This document shows, piece after piece, positions 22,662-33,829 of a DNA stretch of 64,000 nt (the stretch's first letter is position 1; each line of letters opens with the position of its first letter). The notes under the pieces are model-generated. The model did no database searches. It had not been told where the DNA came from and saw only the letters and a program-made list of their open reading frames with translations. The DNA comes from Corbicula japonica (taxonomy: Eukaryota > Mollusca > Bivalvia > Venerida > Cyrenidae), in assembly GCA_038501625.1 (NCBI GenBank), contig JAZAYU010000012.1, positions 10,602,001 through 10,666,000 on the forward strand, written 5' to 3'. A program made the position numbers and the translations under genes.

Positions 22662-23900
22662 AATCAAAGCGCTGAAAGCGTTGAAAGACTTTTGCGCCGG
22701 AGAATTACATTACGCAGCAGAATGTCAACTCTGGCTAACATCGTTTAATATGTGCACACGATAGAAACTGCACTTAAATACTTGCTCACGGCCAGTATGA
22801 AAGAGTAGTCAAACATCTGCTATAAAATCCCCACAAAATACCCCAGAATGCTGGATTTGGCTTATAGATTTTCAAATTTTCCCGGACCCCCATGATAAGT
22901 TAGGCCTCTTACAAATTAATTTGGGCCTCATAAACGGACTGTTTTTCTAGCTTAGTTAAAAATTAACATTGTTAAAATAACTCGCTGAGTTGAACCCCCC
23001 ATTGTTGAAATCCTGGATCCGCCACTGTCTACTATTGTAAATGCAAATGTTATGTAGTGTATAAGCTGGCTAAACAATACTAAATCCTGTAGAGTATACT
23101 TCTAGTATCAATGAGACATAAGCTATTAATATTAATTAGTAGGCGGTGCTACTTAAACTTTGTAGAGAATGTTCATTCATAGTATCATGTTACATCTCCG
23201 ATGAGTAATTGCCAGCATTTAACAAGCATTCGCCAATGTAAAGATAAGCACAGCCGTTATTTCCTGGTTAGAGATAAAAACGAATTCAATTAAGAGAGTA
23301 ATAAGAGATTGCTAAACTTTTAATTGTCTAAAACAAAACAACATCCTGATAAAAAGAGACGTGTTTCTCGCTGACCTGAATACAGTTTAGTCACTGATCA
23401 CGTGACTGATTTCTTTATAATTGGATTTTTAATATCCCTTCATTTTTGTTTGAACAACAACATAATATTGTTTTCTTCTTTTCTTTGTCGCACTGTCTGT
23501 ACAAATGTTCGTCATCGTTCGTAATAAATTTACTTTCTTAATATGCACTACTTTCTGACGCCGCATAACTATGGAACTTGTTAGGCGTATTTAAACTACT
23601 CATGCATATTTAGCTGTTTGTTCACTAACGTAGCTGGACGTGATTTCACTCAACATCTGTTTGATGGAGTTTTTGGCATGGACGCTACAAAATTACACGG
23701 ACACGTACTATAGATCACTATTCTTTCGTGGAATTGTGTGCTTGAATGTGCTTAAAACGTCTGCATTTCATTTCGGCCTGCTCTCGCGGTGACCACAAAA
23801 CCCCGCTTACTTGAAAACGCTCGATATCGCAGTGATACACCGGAAGTTAAAAACTGCGCGTCGCCGTGTTCTAGACTTCTAGCTTAAGACTTTCGCGCAT
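22662..23900 (+). mobile_element. 1.25-kb repeat with inverted ends, copy 1
   Basis: Near-identical in reverse complement to 35402-36662. One end is AATCAAAGCGCTGAAAGCGT followed by GAAAGACTTTTGCGCCGG. The other is TAGCTTAAGACTTTCGCGCA. The inner end motifs GACTTTCGCGC and GCGCGAAAGTC (in copy 2) form inverted termini of about 11 bp. No transposase-like frame is seen, so it is probably a non-autonomous DNA transposon. It separates array copies C1 and C2. Confidence 0.75.
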
Positions 23901-24041
23901 GAGAACTCTGAAATTCACGGACAATATACCAAAACAACTCACACCTGAAATAAGTATATGCTGGTCTACAATCGTTAGTGCCAATTCGTAAAAATAATGT
24001 TAGTGTTTTCAAGAATTCAAGAAATACTTACTTACTGGTCT

Positions 24042-24164
24042 ACTTTCAGTTATAAGGGCTAAATCAATTCTAATTTCATCACTTTTTTTAAATGCTCGTT
24101 ATCCTTTAGTGAATCATTCAAGGTGATGACAAGCGCTTCAACTCTTTGAAGCGCATTAGCCTAG
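24042..24164 (-). pseudogene. Copy C2 of the last cassette exon
   Basis: After a TTTTTTCTAG acceptor it reads ANALQRVEALVITLNDSL, then KDNEHLKKVMKLELI and a stop, closely matching the C3 last exon at 25583-25669 (ANELQNIEALEFTLNGIL). An out-of-frame tail homologous between copies continues to a GTAAGT, which suggests the ancestral exon was longer and spliced onward. Its partner exons in C2 are broken, so it is treated as pseudogenic. Confidence 0.5.
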
Positions 24165-24762
24165 AAAAAAGAAATAAAAACACAGATAATATAATAATTA
24201 AATCTTTAATAAAGTCTCATATGTTTACAGACAGGTTAAAACATAACATACAAATTTAAATCAAATGTACATAGCCATTCGAAATGAAACAGACTTATAG
24301 AAAAATAACAGTTATGGAATTAAACATAATGTCATGGATATGTCCTACATGTAAAAATGGTTGGCAGTCAGAAAGAAACAATCTTATACGAATTAGCTGC
24401 AGAACTTTTCCATGTGCTTTTTTGTAAGATGTTCTTACCTATATGAAACCAAATAGCTGAGCTGAAAGACAACTGGTCCCGGTATTAAAATCCTGCTTAA
24501 AATCAGCCAACAAATATAGAAAAGAATTCTTTGAAAACAATGCATTTAGTCTGTCTACATCTGACATTTTTGTCATAGCGTTTTGGAATAATGGTGCACG
24601 TAAATCTTTGTTTAGGTTGCAATATAGGTATTCATATCTCTCTTCAAAGATATACGATGTACTTTATTCAACTTCATTCATTATTTAATACTGTTTGCAG
24701 AGTCCTTAAAAAGGATTGTTACACTTTTGTCAATAAACTACACAAATGCATGATGCATTTAG

Positions 24763-24870
24763 CAGTCTTGCACAACCTGGGTGCCATTCAATTTCTTCGC
24801 TTTTTTCTTCGGGAGAGGAGGGTTCTCCCGCCATTTCACCCGAAGACAATATTATTCACCGTACTTTGAG
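24763..24870 (-). pseudogene. Broken copy C2 of the repeat exon
   Basis: A single unit: LKVR followed directly by TGA. The remainder still encodes EEIEWHPGCARL. The 3' splice donor has become CTAAAT, so both frame and splicing are lost. The companion 63-nt exon copy near 25019-25075 also has the in-frame TAA and has lost its donor. Confidence 0.65.
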
Positions 24871-25582
24871 CTGATAAAAAAAAACAACAAAACAGAAATG
24901 TGAAAAGATCAAGAAAACACGATTATAGACAGCATTACAGCATCATAAACGTAGACACTGTTCAAAAAGCAACATTCGCTAAGGTTACACTAGATTTATG
25001 ATTAATTTAAAACTCGTAACACTCTTCTCCCCGGGTAGTGGTCTTTCTCGGTCGTTACTTTTCCAACGATATGACCTTTGAGAAGGAAAAAGGTATTAAA
25101 TGTAGGGTTGCGAAATTAATATGAAATTAATGTACGTGTTTTAAAATAGCCATAGGTGTGTCCAGTGAAAGAACGCCGGTTTCTTAACCTCGTGTGTTAG
25201 AAGCAACGTTTTGCTAAATAAATGTTGTTGTTGTTGTTGACATTTAAACTTTTCAAAATTCATTATTTAAGGTTTTACAAACACTGCAAATTGCGAAAAC
25301 TGGTTAAAATTTAAATATATATATATATTGGGAAAATACTTATTGCCGACAAGTTTTTTTGTGACGAAATATATTTATCTAAGGAAAAAAAGACAACCCG
25401 TTTGCATGAGAACTCTATAATTCATGGACAATATACAAAAACAACTCACACCTGAAATTAGTATATGCTGCTCTACACTCGTTAATGCCAATTCGTCAAA
25501 ATAATGTTAGTGTTTTCAATAAATTTAAGAAAAACTTACCTTTAGGTCTACTTTCGGTTTTAAAGATAAATCATTTCTAATT

Positions 25583-28377
25583 TCAGCACTTCTTTTTTAA
25601 ATGCTGGTTTTCCTTTAGTATACCATTCAATGTGAACTCAAGCGCTTCAATATTTTGAAGCTCATTAGCCTAGAAAAAAACAGATAATACTCGTACTGGA
25701 ATATAATATTAATTAAATCTTTATTTAAGTCTCATCTGCTTACAGACAGGTAAAAACATAACATACAAACTTAAATCAAATAGACATAGCCATTAAAAAT
25801 GTAAGAATTATAAGAGACTTACAGAAAAATCACAGTTATTGAATTAAACATAATCTCATGGATATGTAAGAGAGGTTGGCTGTCAGAAAGCTACAACCTT
25901 ATACGTATAAGCTGGAGAACTTTTCCATGTAAGATGTTCTAACCCATATGAACCCATATAGCTGAGCTGAAAGACAACTGATCCCGGTATAAGAATCATG
26001 CTATTACTTAGCCAACAAATAGAGAAAAGAATTCTTTACATAGATAATACATTCTCCTATCGCCTTATAAAACTGTTTGAAAACAATACATTTAGTTTGT
26101 CTACATCTGGCATGTTTGACAAAGCCATTTGGAATAATGGTGCACGTAAATCTTCGTATACACTGCAATATATCCAGATCTCGAATCAAAGATATACGAT
26201 ATACTTTATTTAATTTCATTCATTGTTTATAAATAAAACAATTTAAATAGTCCTTAAAATAATTGTTACACTTCTGTCAATAAACTACAAAAATGCCTAA
26301 TTCACTTACCAGTCTGACACAACCTGGATGACATTCAATATCTTCGTTTTTTTCTAGGAGAGAGGAGGGTTCTCCCGATGTTTCGTCAGGAGATATATAT
26401 TCTCCGTACTTTGAGCGGTATTCACTAACAAGTCTCCCACATCCTGGATGCCATTCAATATCTTCGGGTTTGTCTAGGGGAGAGGAGGGTTCTCCCGATG
26501 TTTCGTCAGGAGATATATATTCTCCGTACTTTGAGCGGTATTCACTAACCAGTCTCACACAACCTGGATGCCATTCAATATCTTCGGGTTTTTCTAGGGG
26601 AGAGGAGGTTTCTCCCGATGTTTCGTCAGGAGATATATTATATTCTCCGTACTTTGAGCTGTATTCACTTACAAGTCTCACACAACCTGGATGCCATTCA
26701 ATATCTTCGGGTTTTTCTAGGGGAGAGGAGGTTTCTCCCGATGTTTCGTCAGGAGATATATTATATTCTCCGTACTTTGAGCTGTATTCACTTACAAGTC
26801 TCACACAACCTGGATGCCATTCAATATCTTCGGGTTTTTCTAGGGGAGAGGATGGTTCTCCCGATGTTTCGTCAGGAGAATATAATATTCTCCGTACTTT
26901 GAGCTGAAAACAAAACAACAAATGTGAAAAAAAAATCTAGGAAACACGATTTTATACATTGTTACATATAGATTATAGAAAGTATTACAGCATCATAAAC
27001 GTAGGCATCGTTAGTTGTCCCGGTTAGCTCAGTTGGTTACGTCGCAGGAATTGCATGGCTAGGCGCTGTCGCCGTGACGGTGCGGGTTCGCTCCCAGCTA
27101 GAGACACTATCATTTTAAATAGCAACGTTCACTTGGTACACTTGATTTATAAAAACTTTAAAACTCGATAAAACTTACTGTCTTCCTATCTTTTCCCTTG
27201 GCTGGGATCGTCCTCGGTCGTTCCCTTTCCGTCGAGATGACCTGTGAGAAGGAAAAGGTATTTAATGTTGGGTGGCGAAATTAATATAAAAGTAATTTAC
27301 GCGGGAGTTGTTTTTATCTAACCTACTATTTTACTACACATGTATTTCGGTGTTGTTACAATACATAATTGCTATATTAAATACAGTGGATGAGATTACT
27401 AAAACATTCCTGATTTTATAAGCATTTGTTGGTCAAATTTTAACAAGTTACCATTTCTTATCGTTTACAATGGACGGCATTATTGCATCAACCTAGTTAT
27501 CTTTAATTTATTCCTTTTTTACTATCATTTATTTAAATTATGTATAAACTGAGCAAATATTCACTAGTTTTTAAATTCAAAAGTTTTGTTCAGTGATGCT
27601 ATATTTATCTTTCATTTAATTTGTGGTAATTGCACATAACTGGACATTGGATAAAATCAATAATTCGATTTCTTTTACATCTTTGTTTATTGTTTCCTAA
27701 CTGAATCCAATACAAATTACTTTCACTGCAGGCCAAAAATTAGCATAGTCATTAAATTGAAAGGGAGGTAATTATAAAATTGGATACTTAAAAATGGATT
27801 TCGTAACAAAAATGCTACTGATTAATAAGGTTTTAATTTTTTACCAAGAAGTGTTCATATTAAATAAAAACAAGCAATTTAGAACATATTTCTGGTTGCT
27901 TGACATTTCATTGCATGTAATGCATTTTTGCAACATTTATGATAACTCACTATCTCAAAGCTATTTATATTAGTTTAAAACTAAAATAGAAAACTGTCGT
28001 TAACAACTCATCACAGGTAAATAATTAAATCTATTTCTTTTTTTATAAAAAAATACAAGCAAAAAATTGACATATAAGACTTTTCGGTGAGGTTAGTTTT
28101 ATTTTTGAGCTATCATACCCATTGTCTTTGAAATATATTAATCTTTGATGATGCGTGGTCTACTTTTACTGTGCTATGTGATTGTACATTAAGATACTTC
28201 TTCTTATTGACTGACCTTCACTTTTATTGAAGTACACCTAACATAAAACAAAACTTTTATGATGAAACATTTAAGATCCAAGTAATACAAATTGTTTTTT
28301 GTTATTAATTTTTCGCAAAAAGTAAAGCTCACCTCTAGTTTCCCCGTCTTCATTGTCTTCACAACAACACATTCCAT
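25583..28377 (-). CDS. Unknown protein with five tandem PDETSGE/WHPGC repeats (copy C3)
   Basis: A phase-0 chain of four exons read downward: 28377-28333 (MECVVVKTMKTGKLE, start context AAAATGG), 27241-27179 (VISTERERPRTIPAKGKDRK), 26903-26310 (198 codons) and 25669-25583, ending KKKC and TGA. This gives 262 residues. All introns have GTRAGY donors and pyrimidine-rich AG acceptors. The large exon is five 40-41-residue repeats with ISPDETSGE, SSPLEKPEDIEWHPGC and VRLVSEY. No signal peptide or membrane segment is visible, and the sequence is rich in Glu, Pro and Ser. I recognise no family. The short first exon is the weakest part. A TNFR-like or Spatzle-like link is not supported. The 28327-28372 alternative frame (MCCCEDNEDGETRG) does not keep phase. 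Confidence 0.45.
26310..26903 (-). repeat. Five-unit coding tandem array (120-123 bp units)
   Basis: Units recur every 120 or 123 bp, always a multiple of three. Each is one original exon (acceptor side CTCAAAGTACGG, donor side TGTGTGAGACT) plus a 14-nt linker. In two of the four junctions the linker is GTAAGTGAATACAG; in the other two it has decayed to GTTAGTGAATACCG. Confidence 0.9.
27014..27117 (+). repeat. SINE-like repeat core, copy 4
   Basis: About 104 bp from GTTGTCCCGGTTAGCTCAGT to ACACTATCATTTTAA, inserted in array copy C3. Copies C1 (about 21350) and C2 (about 24960) have the empty site GTAGACACTGTTCAAA. The leader module seen with other copies is absent here, so the mobile unit is the core alone. 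Confidence 0.85.
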
Positions 28378-30810
28378 TTTGTAAAAGCAAAAGAAAATAA
28401 ATTAGTGAATTTAAGTTGTTAACCTTTCTTTTATCATAGATAGAATAAAATAAAACCTTAGCATTGACTCTCATACTTTTATCAAGCAAACTCATTCCGA
28501 CGCTGCCCAAAGAAAAAATGACCATAATCTCTATTTGGATAAAGAGATTTTATTAAAATCTTAAGAGTTTTTGTTCATACTGTTTGCTGTAACCATTGAA
28601 CTGCTGTATTGAATAAAGAGGTTTTGTTAAAACCTTCAGCTATGAAACTTTGACAAACAAAATCACAATTGAACTTCAGATGGGAACAATGATATCAGAC
28701 TGACCGGTCAGTAGTTGAATATTTTGTCCGAAGCTAAACAACATAATTAGTACCTTTCAGAAGGAAGTACCTTCGGCTTCCATTGTTCTGGTTCTCGCCA
28801 GAAGACATTTGTCTTCGTTTTAAGCAATAGAGAAAAAACATTGAAACTTGGGAAGCCAGTGTCTCATTCATTTTGACAAAACTATGCGAGATAATTATTG
28901 TGCACGATTAACTCGTAATGCCCCCTCTTTGCTCCTCATGCCCTAATCTCTTAATCTTTTGCTTCTCATGTCTCCTCTGTCACTCCTCATACACTCTCTT
29001 TCATCTCTCATGCTTATTAAATTAAGATGTGTCATGAGATCCAACCGAGTCTATTGAACAGGGATGCGACTGTTTTCTTGCAGGCTTCAAGGACTACGAT
29101 AATGCCATTGAAGAATTCTTCCCAGTCTATTGCACTTGTCTGTGACTGTTTCTGAGACAATCGCATGCTTTAAGGAATCTTGGTGCCAAAAGGGATGATG
29201 ACATTTCTTGAGTTCTATGAACTCTCCTGAGTTTTCTGCACGTATCTGCGACTGCTTCTGAAACCCTCTCACTCTTTCAAGAACTCCGGTACTAATATTA
29301 TCAGTCTGATAGTTACAGCAATAATACTGCATTTCTCATAGACAGTGCTTTAAATTCGTCACTCGCTTTAACAGTTTTTTTTTCAAAAACTCTTAAAATT
29401 TAAAATAATCAAAACCAATAATAAAGTGTTTAAAAAATTCTAAACATCTAAGGTGTGTAAATGAATTTTTCAAAGGATAAGACAGGAAAAAGAGGTGCTT
29501 GAGTTCAGCATAAAGATCCACCTGAAGCAACTTGAAATACTTAAAACAAATTAGAAAACCAAAATATACGTGCAGCCCCTTTGTCTTATAGTGATTATAA
29601 AAGAGCATTTACAAAATAAATCAGTCACGCGGCTCTGTCCGGTTTACCGATTTAATATTGTAAATGCTAACCTATACTTAAATACCTTTAACCGATATCT
29701 GTGGAATTATCAACCTAAATAAATAGCTTTGGAAATAACAGTTCGAATATTAGATAAAAAACTGACTACGTGCAGGTATAAAGCTCTATCTTTGAGACAC
29801 TGGGGAAACACCGATCATGCGGTTTAAGACTACATGTATCACGCCACTGCTAAACGTGCCTTACAATAGAAAACATCGCACACTTATAGCGAACAATAGT
29901 TTAATTCATTTGTCGTTTACATTTAAAGTTCGACTTCTGATCATGGTGGTGGAAGAGATGGTACTGGGCCCAAACATAAAACTAAAGCTGGACACATCTG
30001 TTTGGCTGAAATGATGACTTGTCAGGCTTGATATTCAAGACTGGTCTTTAATGTCAGTTCTATGATCATGGGTCATGGTGTTGCTGTTGACAAATAATAT
30101 ATTAACATTAATGATGATTTTAATTGATGATTGATGGTGTTTTTTTTATTAATATGATAAGGATAATGATGGCGATGATGAGTACGGATGATACTGATGA
30201 CAATGCTGACTACGATGCAGAGGTAATAATGTTCTGATGATAATAGTGTAGGTGGTAGCAAAGCTACTGCTGATGCTGATGATGATGACGATGATGATAA
30301 TGGTAGCGGATGTGGTGCTGCTGCCAACAATAATGTTGATGTAGATTTTTTTTTGACAATAACGTCAACGAAGACAACGATGATGGTGACTAATATGACG
30401 ACGATGATGGGGCTAATATGTAGTATTGTTTATGACAAAGGGTCGTGATGATGCTGAAATCTCGAAGTCAATGTCTTATTTGACGGAGTTATGGCCCTTT
30501 TGTACTTGGATTTTGTCACACATTTAATATTGGCCATACTTTGGTCATTTCTTAATATTTATTTATTACATTTCGAAATAATATTTTTTGTGAAGATGCT
30601 CAAAATCTTGAAGTCAACGTCAAATTTGACGGCGTTATGACCCCTTTGTATGGAACCTTTTATACTATATTGCTTATGTTTGACACTATCGCAGCTAAAC
30701 AATCAGAAATTAGTATACGGTATTTTGACTAGTTTAAGTACACAAAAATGTTGCTGATACGAAGGGGTTAGAGCTGCATGTTCATAGTTTACGGCAGAAT
30801 ACTTCTGGTT
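28378..30810. other. Gene-free stretch with triplet-rich and satellite fragments
   Basis: 29087-29332 shows a weak internal duplication (CTGTGACTGTTTCTGAGAC and CTGCGACTGCTTCTGAAAC). 30160-30420 is an imperfect GAT/GAC-rich low-complexity tract. 30440-30660 holds two diverged satellite-like units (GACGGAGTTATGGCCC, GACGGCGTTATGACCC). No exon is supportable. Confidence 0.5.
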
Positions 30811-30812
30811 AT

Positions 30813-30999
30813 ATATACTTAAAGAAATTAGAAACGCAACTTCTTTAAACACAAAATATGTTTCGTGATTAAAGAAGTTGCGTTTATATTTTCATTTACA
30901 ACATAATATGTATTTGAAGAAATTAGAAACGCAACTTCTTTAAACGTGAAATGTATTTCTTGTTAAACGAAGTTGCGTATCTAATTTCTTTAAGTATAT
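30813..30999. mobile_element. Palindromic MITE (~187 bp)
   Basis: Terminal inverted repeats of about 30 bp, starting ATATACTTAAAGAAATTAGA on both strands and continuing into CGCAACTTC. Additional inverted copies of AAGAAGTTGCGTTT lie inside. It sits in TA-rich flanks and is non-coding. Confidence 0.8.
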
Positions 31000-31106
31000 T
31001 TTTATACTACTACGTAATGCCTATAAATCACCGAACAAGAGCCTATTTCGCTTCAATTTAAGGACCTGGAAAGTTAACATTATTTAGTTATCCACGTTTT
31101 TTTATA

Positions 31107-33829
31107 TTCCCTCATATGGGCGCGCCACGGGAAAAGGTACCTTTGGTCATATTTTGTGACATTTTAGTTGTTACTATATATAGAAAGAACTAACAACTCT
31201 CCTTAGTTTCTCATAACTAGAATGTGCTTCTCTTACACATTTTGACACTAAAATGACATTTTTAACGCGAAATGCATAATAATTGATGTCGTCACGCCCG
31301 GTAAACATTCGCTCCACAACCAAAAAGAGAACATAACAAAATGAGGGAAAGCCACTTCCGGGATTGAGCGAAAGCAGACAAAAAACAAGTGTGACCAACA
31401 TTTTTTCTCTTTATAAGACAGAAAAACGAACTTTTCAAAAAATCGGGGAATGTAGTGCCGTGTAAGGATGATGAAGCTTCATGGAAAACACTGTTACATA
31501 TTTTAAACATGTAAACTGCTGCGGCTAGAACTTTTTTCTCAGCGAGAAATGGTGCTTTCTTTTTACAAACTGATTATTTCGACTTAGTTTTGTTCTTTGA
31601 TTGCTTTTAGAAATTATTTCTGTGTTGCGTGTAAATCGAATACTGGTTGCTAGTGACTGCTGTACAGATTTCAAATGATGCAATGCCTCTTTACTACGAT
31701 ATATTTTCATTTTTCAAGAGGTGTAGGAGCGAAAGAGCTATATGTGGAGCGAAATCATAGGAGGCAGAGCGAAAACATAACACCACCATACCTATGTTTG
31801 TCAGTCTAAACGTATTCACTACACTCCTGAATTTTTCACGTACATATGTTACAGCTCCGAGACATTTCAATATAAAATTGTATATTGTTTTCTTGAACAC
31901 AATGTCGATTTATGAGGAAAAAATGTTGCAACGAGATGGAGTTTCCAATAAATGTTTTTATCGCACCTAGAGATGTTTATCTTAGAATTTTGAAGAGTAA
32001 ACGACAAGCACCATTACTTGACGATTAATCATCGTATCAAAAGCTAGTAAATGTCAACATATCTTAAAGTAGAATTTTTGTAATAAAAGTAAAGATGATG
32101 GTAAATCTGAAAAATAGCCTTCGGAATTTTTCGACAGTAAAAGTGTGATTTAAATCGCCTGACGTTTACTTATTCTGTTTTCTTCATTACACGGTACTTT
32201 TGTATCTACATGTATTTAGTCTCGTGATTTTAGATACAATATATATGTAAATGTGTATAAATGTGTTTGGAAATATTATATCTGATCACATCATAGTCAT
32301 GAACGTTTATCTATAAATAAAATGTTTACACTTCTTACAAGGTGTAGGTATATTTTCATCATATGCTTTTAGGGAGCCAGGTACAGTTTATGCTGATGAT
32401 TGTAGTCGTATATATATAAATCCCGTGCTAAAAAACGACAGCTTTCCTGTGGAATATGTTTGATAATCATCATTTTATTTTCAACAGATTGCTATTCTGT
32501 CTCGGTACTTTAAACGATGAATAAATTTGTTTTTCCATTTTCTTTGATGATAGGAAATAACATTTTCTTATGCACCCTCCAATCTCAAAGAAACAAAACA
32601 AAGACAAATAACACAGACCATTTTATTGAAAACTGTTTCTTTTTGCAACGATATTGTTTAAAATAAATTCATTTAAATATGAAAAATGAACATATTAAAC
32701 AATTGTAGAAATACTGCATACTCGGTGAAAGTAAGCCTATTTATGGAAAGAAGTGGGAATGCATATTACTGCCCACTACGCCTAGGCATATGTTGAGTAA
32801 ATGATAGTATGAAGTTATGTTTCCGCTCTGCCTCCTTTCATTTCGCTCCACAACTTGCTCTTTCGCTCCTACACCTCTTGAAAAATGAGCACTTATCGTT
32901 TGAAGAGACGTTACACCATTTGAAATCTGTACAGCAGTCACTAGCAACAGGTATTCGATTCACACGCAACATAGAAATAATTTCTAAAAGCAATCGAAGA
33001 AAAAAAATTAAGTCAAAATGACAAGTTTTGAAAGAAACATGCATCATTGTTCGCTGGGAAAAAAGTTCTAGCCGGAGCACTTTACATGTTTAAAATATGA
33101 AACCGTGTTTTCCGTGAAGCTACATCATCCTTACACGGCACTACATTCCCCGATTTTGGAAAAAGTTCGTCTTTCTGTCTTATAAAGAGAAAAAATGTTG
33201 GTCATACTCACTTTTTGTCAACAAATCAGCGCTTTCGCTCAATCCCGGAAGTGGCTTTCCCTCATTTTGTTATGATCTCTATTTGGTTGTGGGGGACAAT
33301 TGCAGTTTACCGGTACGTAAAAAAATCCGCGAAATCGTAGTATTTTTGAGTAACTAAGTAACTTACCGACTTGTTCGATTAATGGTAAAATCCAGTTGTT
33401 TCTTTCGTTTCGTGTTCCTGTTTTATCACAGGAGTTTGACATTTCAACAAAAATATTTTTTTACTTGTTATTTAGTCTTTAAAAAAAGACTAATATATTT
33501 TTTATTATTAACAAGAATGTAAAACTCCTGTGGTTTTATGTTATATCGGGGGCGGTACGGGGACTACCGCCCCCGAACTCCCGTTTTTATGTTTTAAGCG
33601 AGAAAGAAAATGGCCGCCAAAAATCCGGTAAACAATGATTCAATCGGGTTCGGATGAAAACAATTAGCTGGGTACATTGTACAAACAAACTCGTACCGGT
33701 AAACTGCAATCTATCCGGTTGTGGAGCGAATGTTTACCAGGCGCGACGTCTGCTCGACTTAATGACGTCATTTCAATGATTAACGTCAACTGTCTGAATG
33801 TACTTTTTCCCGTGACGCGCCCCATATTA
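31107..33829. mobile_element. Large palindromic (foldback-like) element
   Basis: The arms at about 31107-31790 and 32810-33829 are inverted copies, starting ATATGGGCGCGCCACGGGAA-like on the left and ending TTCCCGTGACGCGCCCCATA-like on the right. Shared internal marks include GAGCGAATGTTTACC, CACTTCCGGGATTGAGCGAA, TAGTGCCGTGTAAGGATGAT, CAGTCACTAGCAACAGGTAT and GTAGGAGCGAAAGAGC. The central loop of about 1 kb is AT-rich and unique. The right arm is interrupted by the nested insertion at 33293-33716. Frames on the arms mirror each other and are not genes. Confidence 0.75.
33293..33716. mobile_element. Nested 424-bp MITE with 8-bp target duplication
   Basis: Ends share ATTGCAGTTTACCGGTACG in inverted orientation. 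The direct duplication GGTTGTGG lies at 33285-33292 and 33717-33724. The opposite arm of the surrounding palindrome (about 31314) has the empty site TTCGCTCCACAACCAAAAAG, confirming the insertion. An 8-bp duplication suggests hAT-type mobilisation. A GC-rich hairpin (GGGGGCGGTACGGGG ... CCGCCCCCG) lies inside. Confidence 0.85.

Noticed and set aside
26470..26907. Plus-strand repetitive frames (SGDILYSPYFE type)
   Set aside because: Antisense shadow of the minus-strand tandem exon. The unit length is a multiple of three, so several frames stay open, but splice sites and phase support only the minus strand.
27014..27117. Possible functional tRNA gene (A and B boxes present)
   Set aside because: At least six dispersed copies with an oversized, irregular anticodon region that does not fold as a cloverleaf; better explained as a tRNA-derived repeat.
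31174..33442. Multiple 60-80-residue frames
   Set aside because: They occur as mirrored pairs on the two arms of the palindromic element and contain no recognisable domain.
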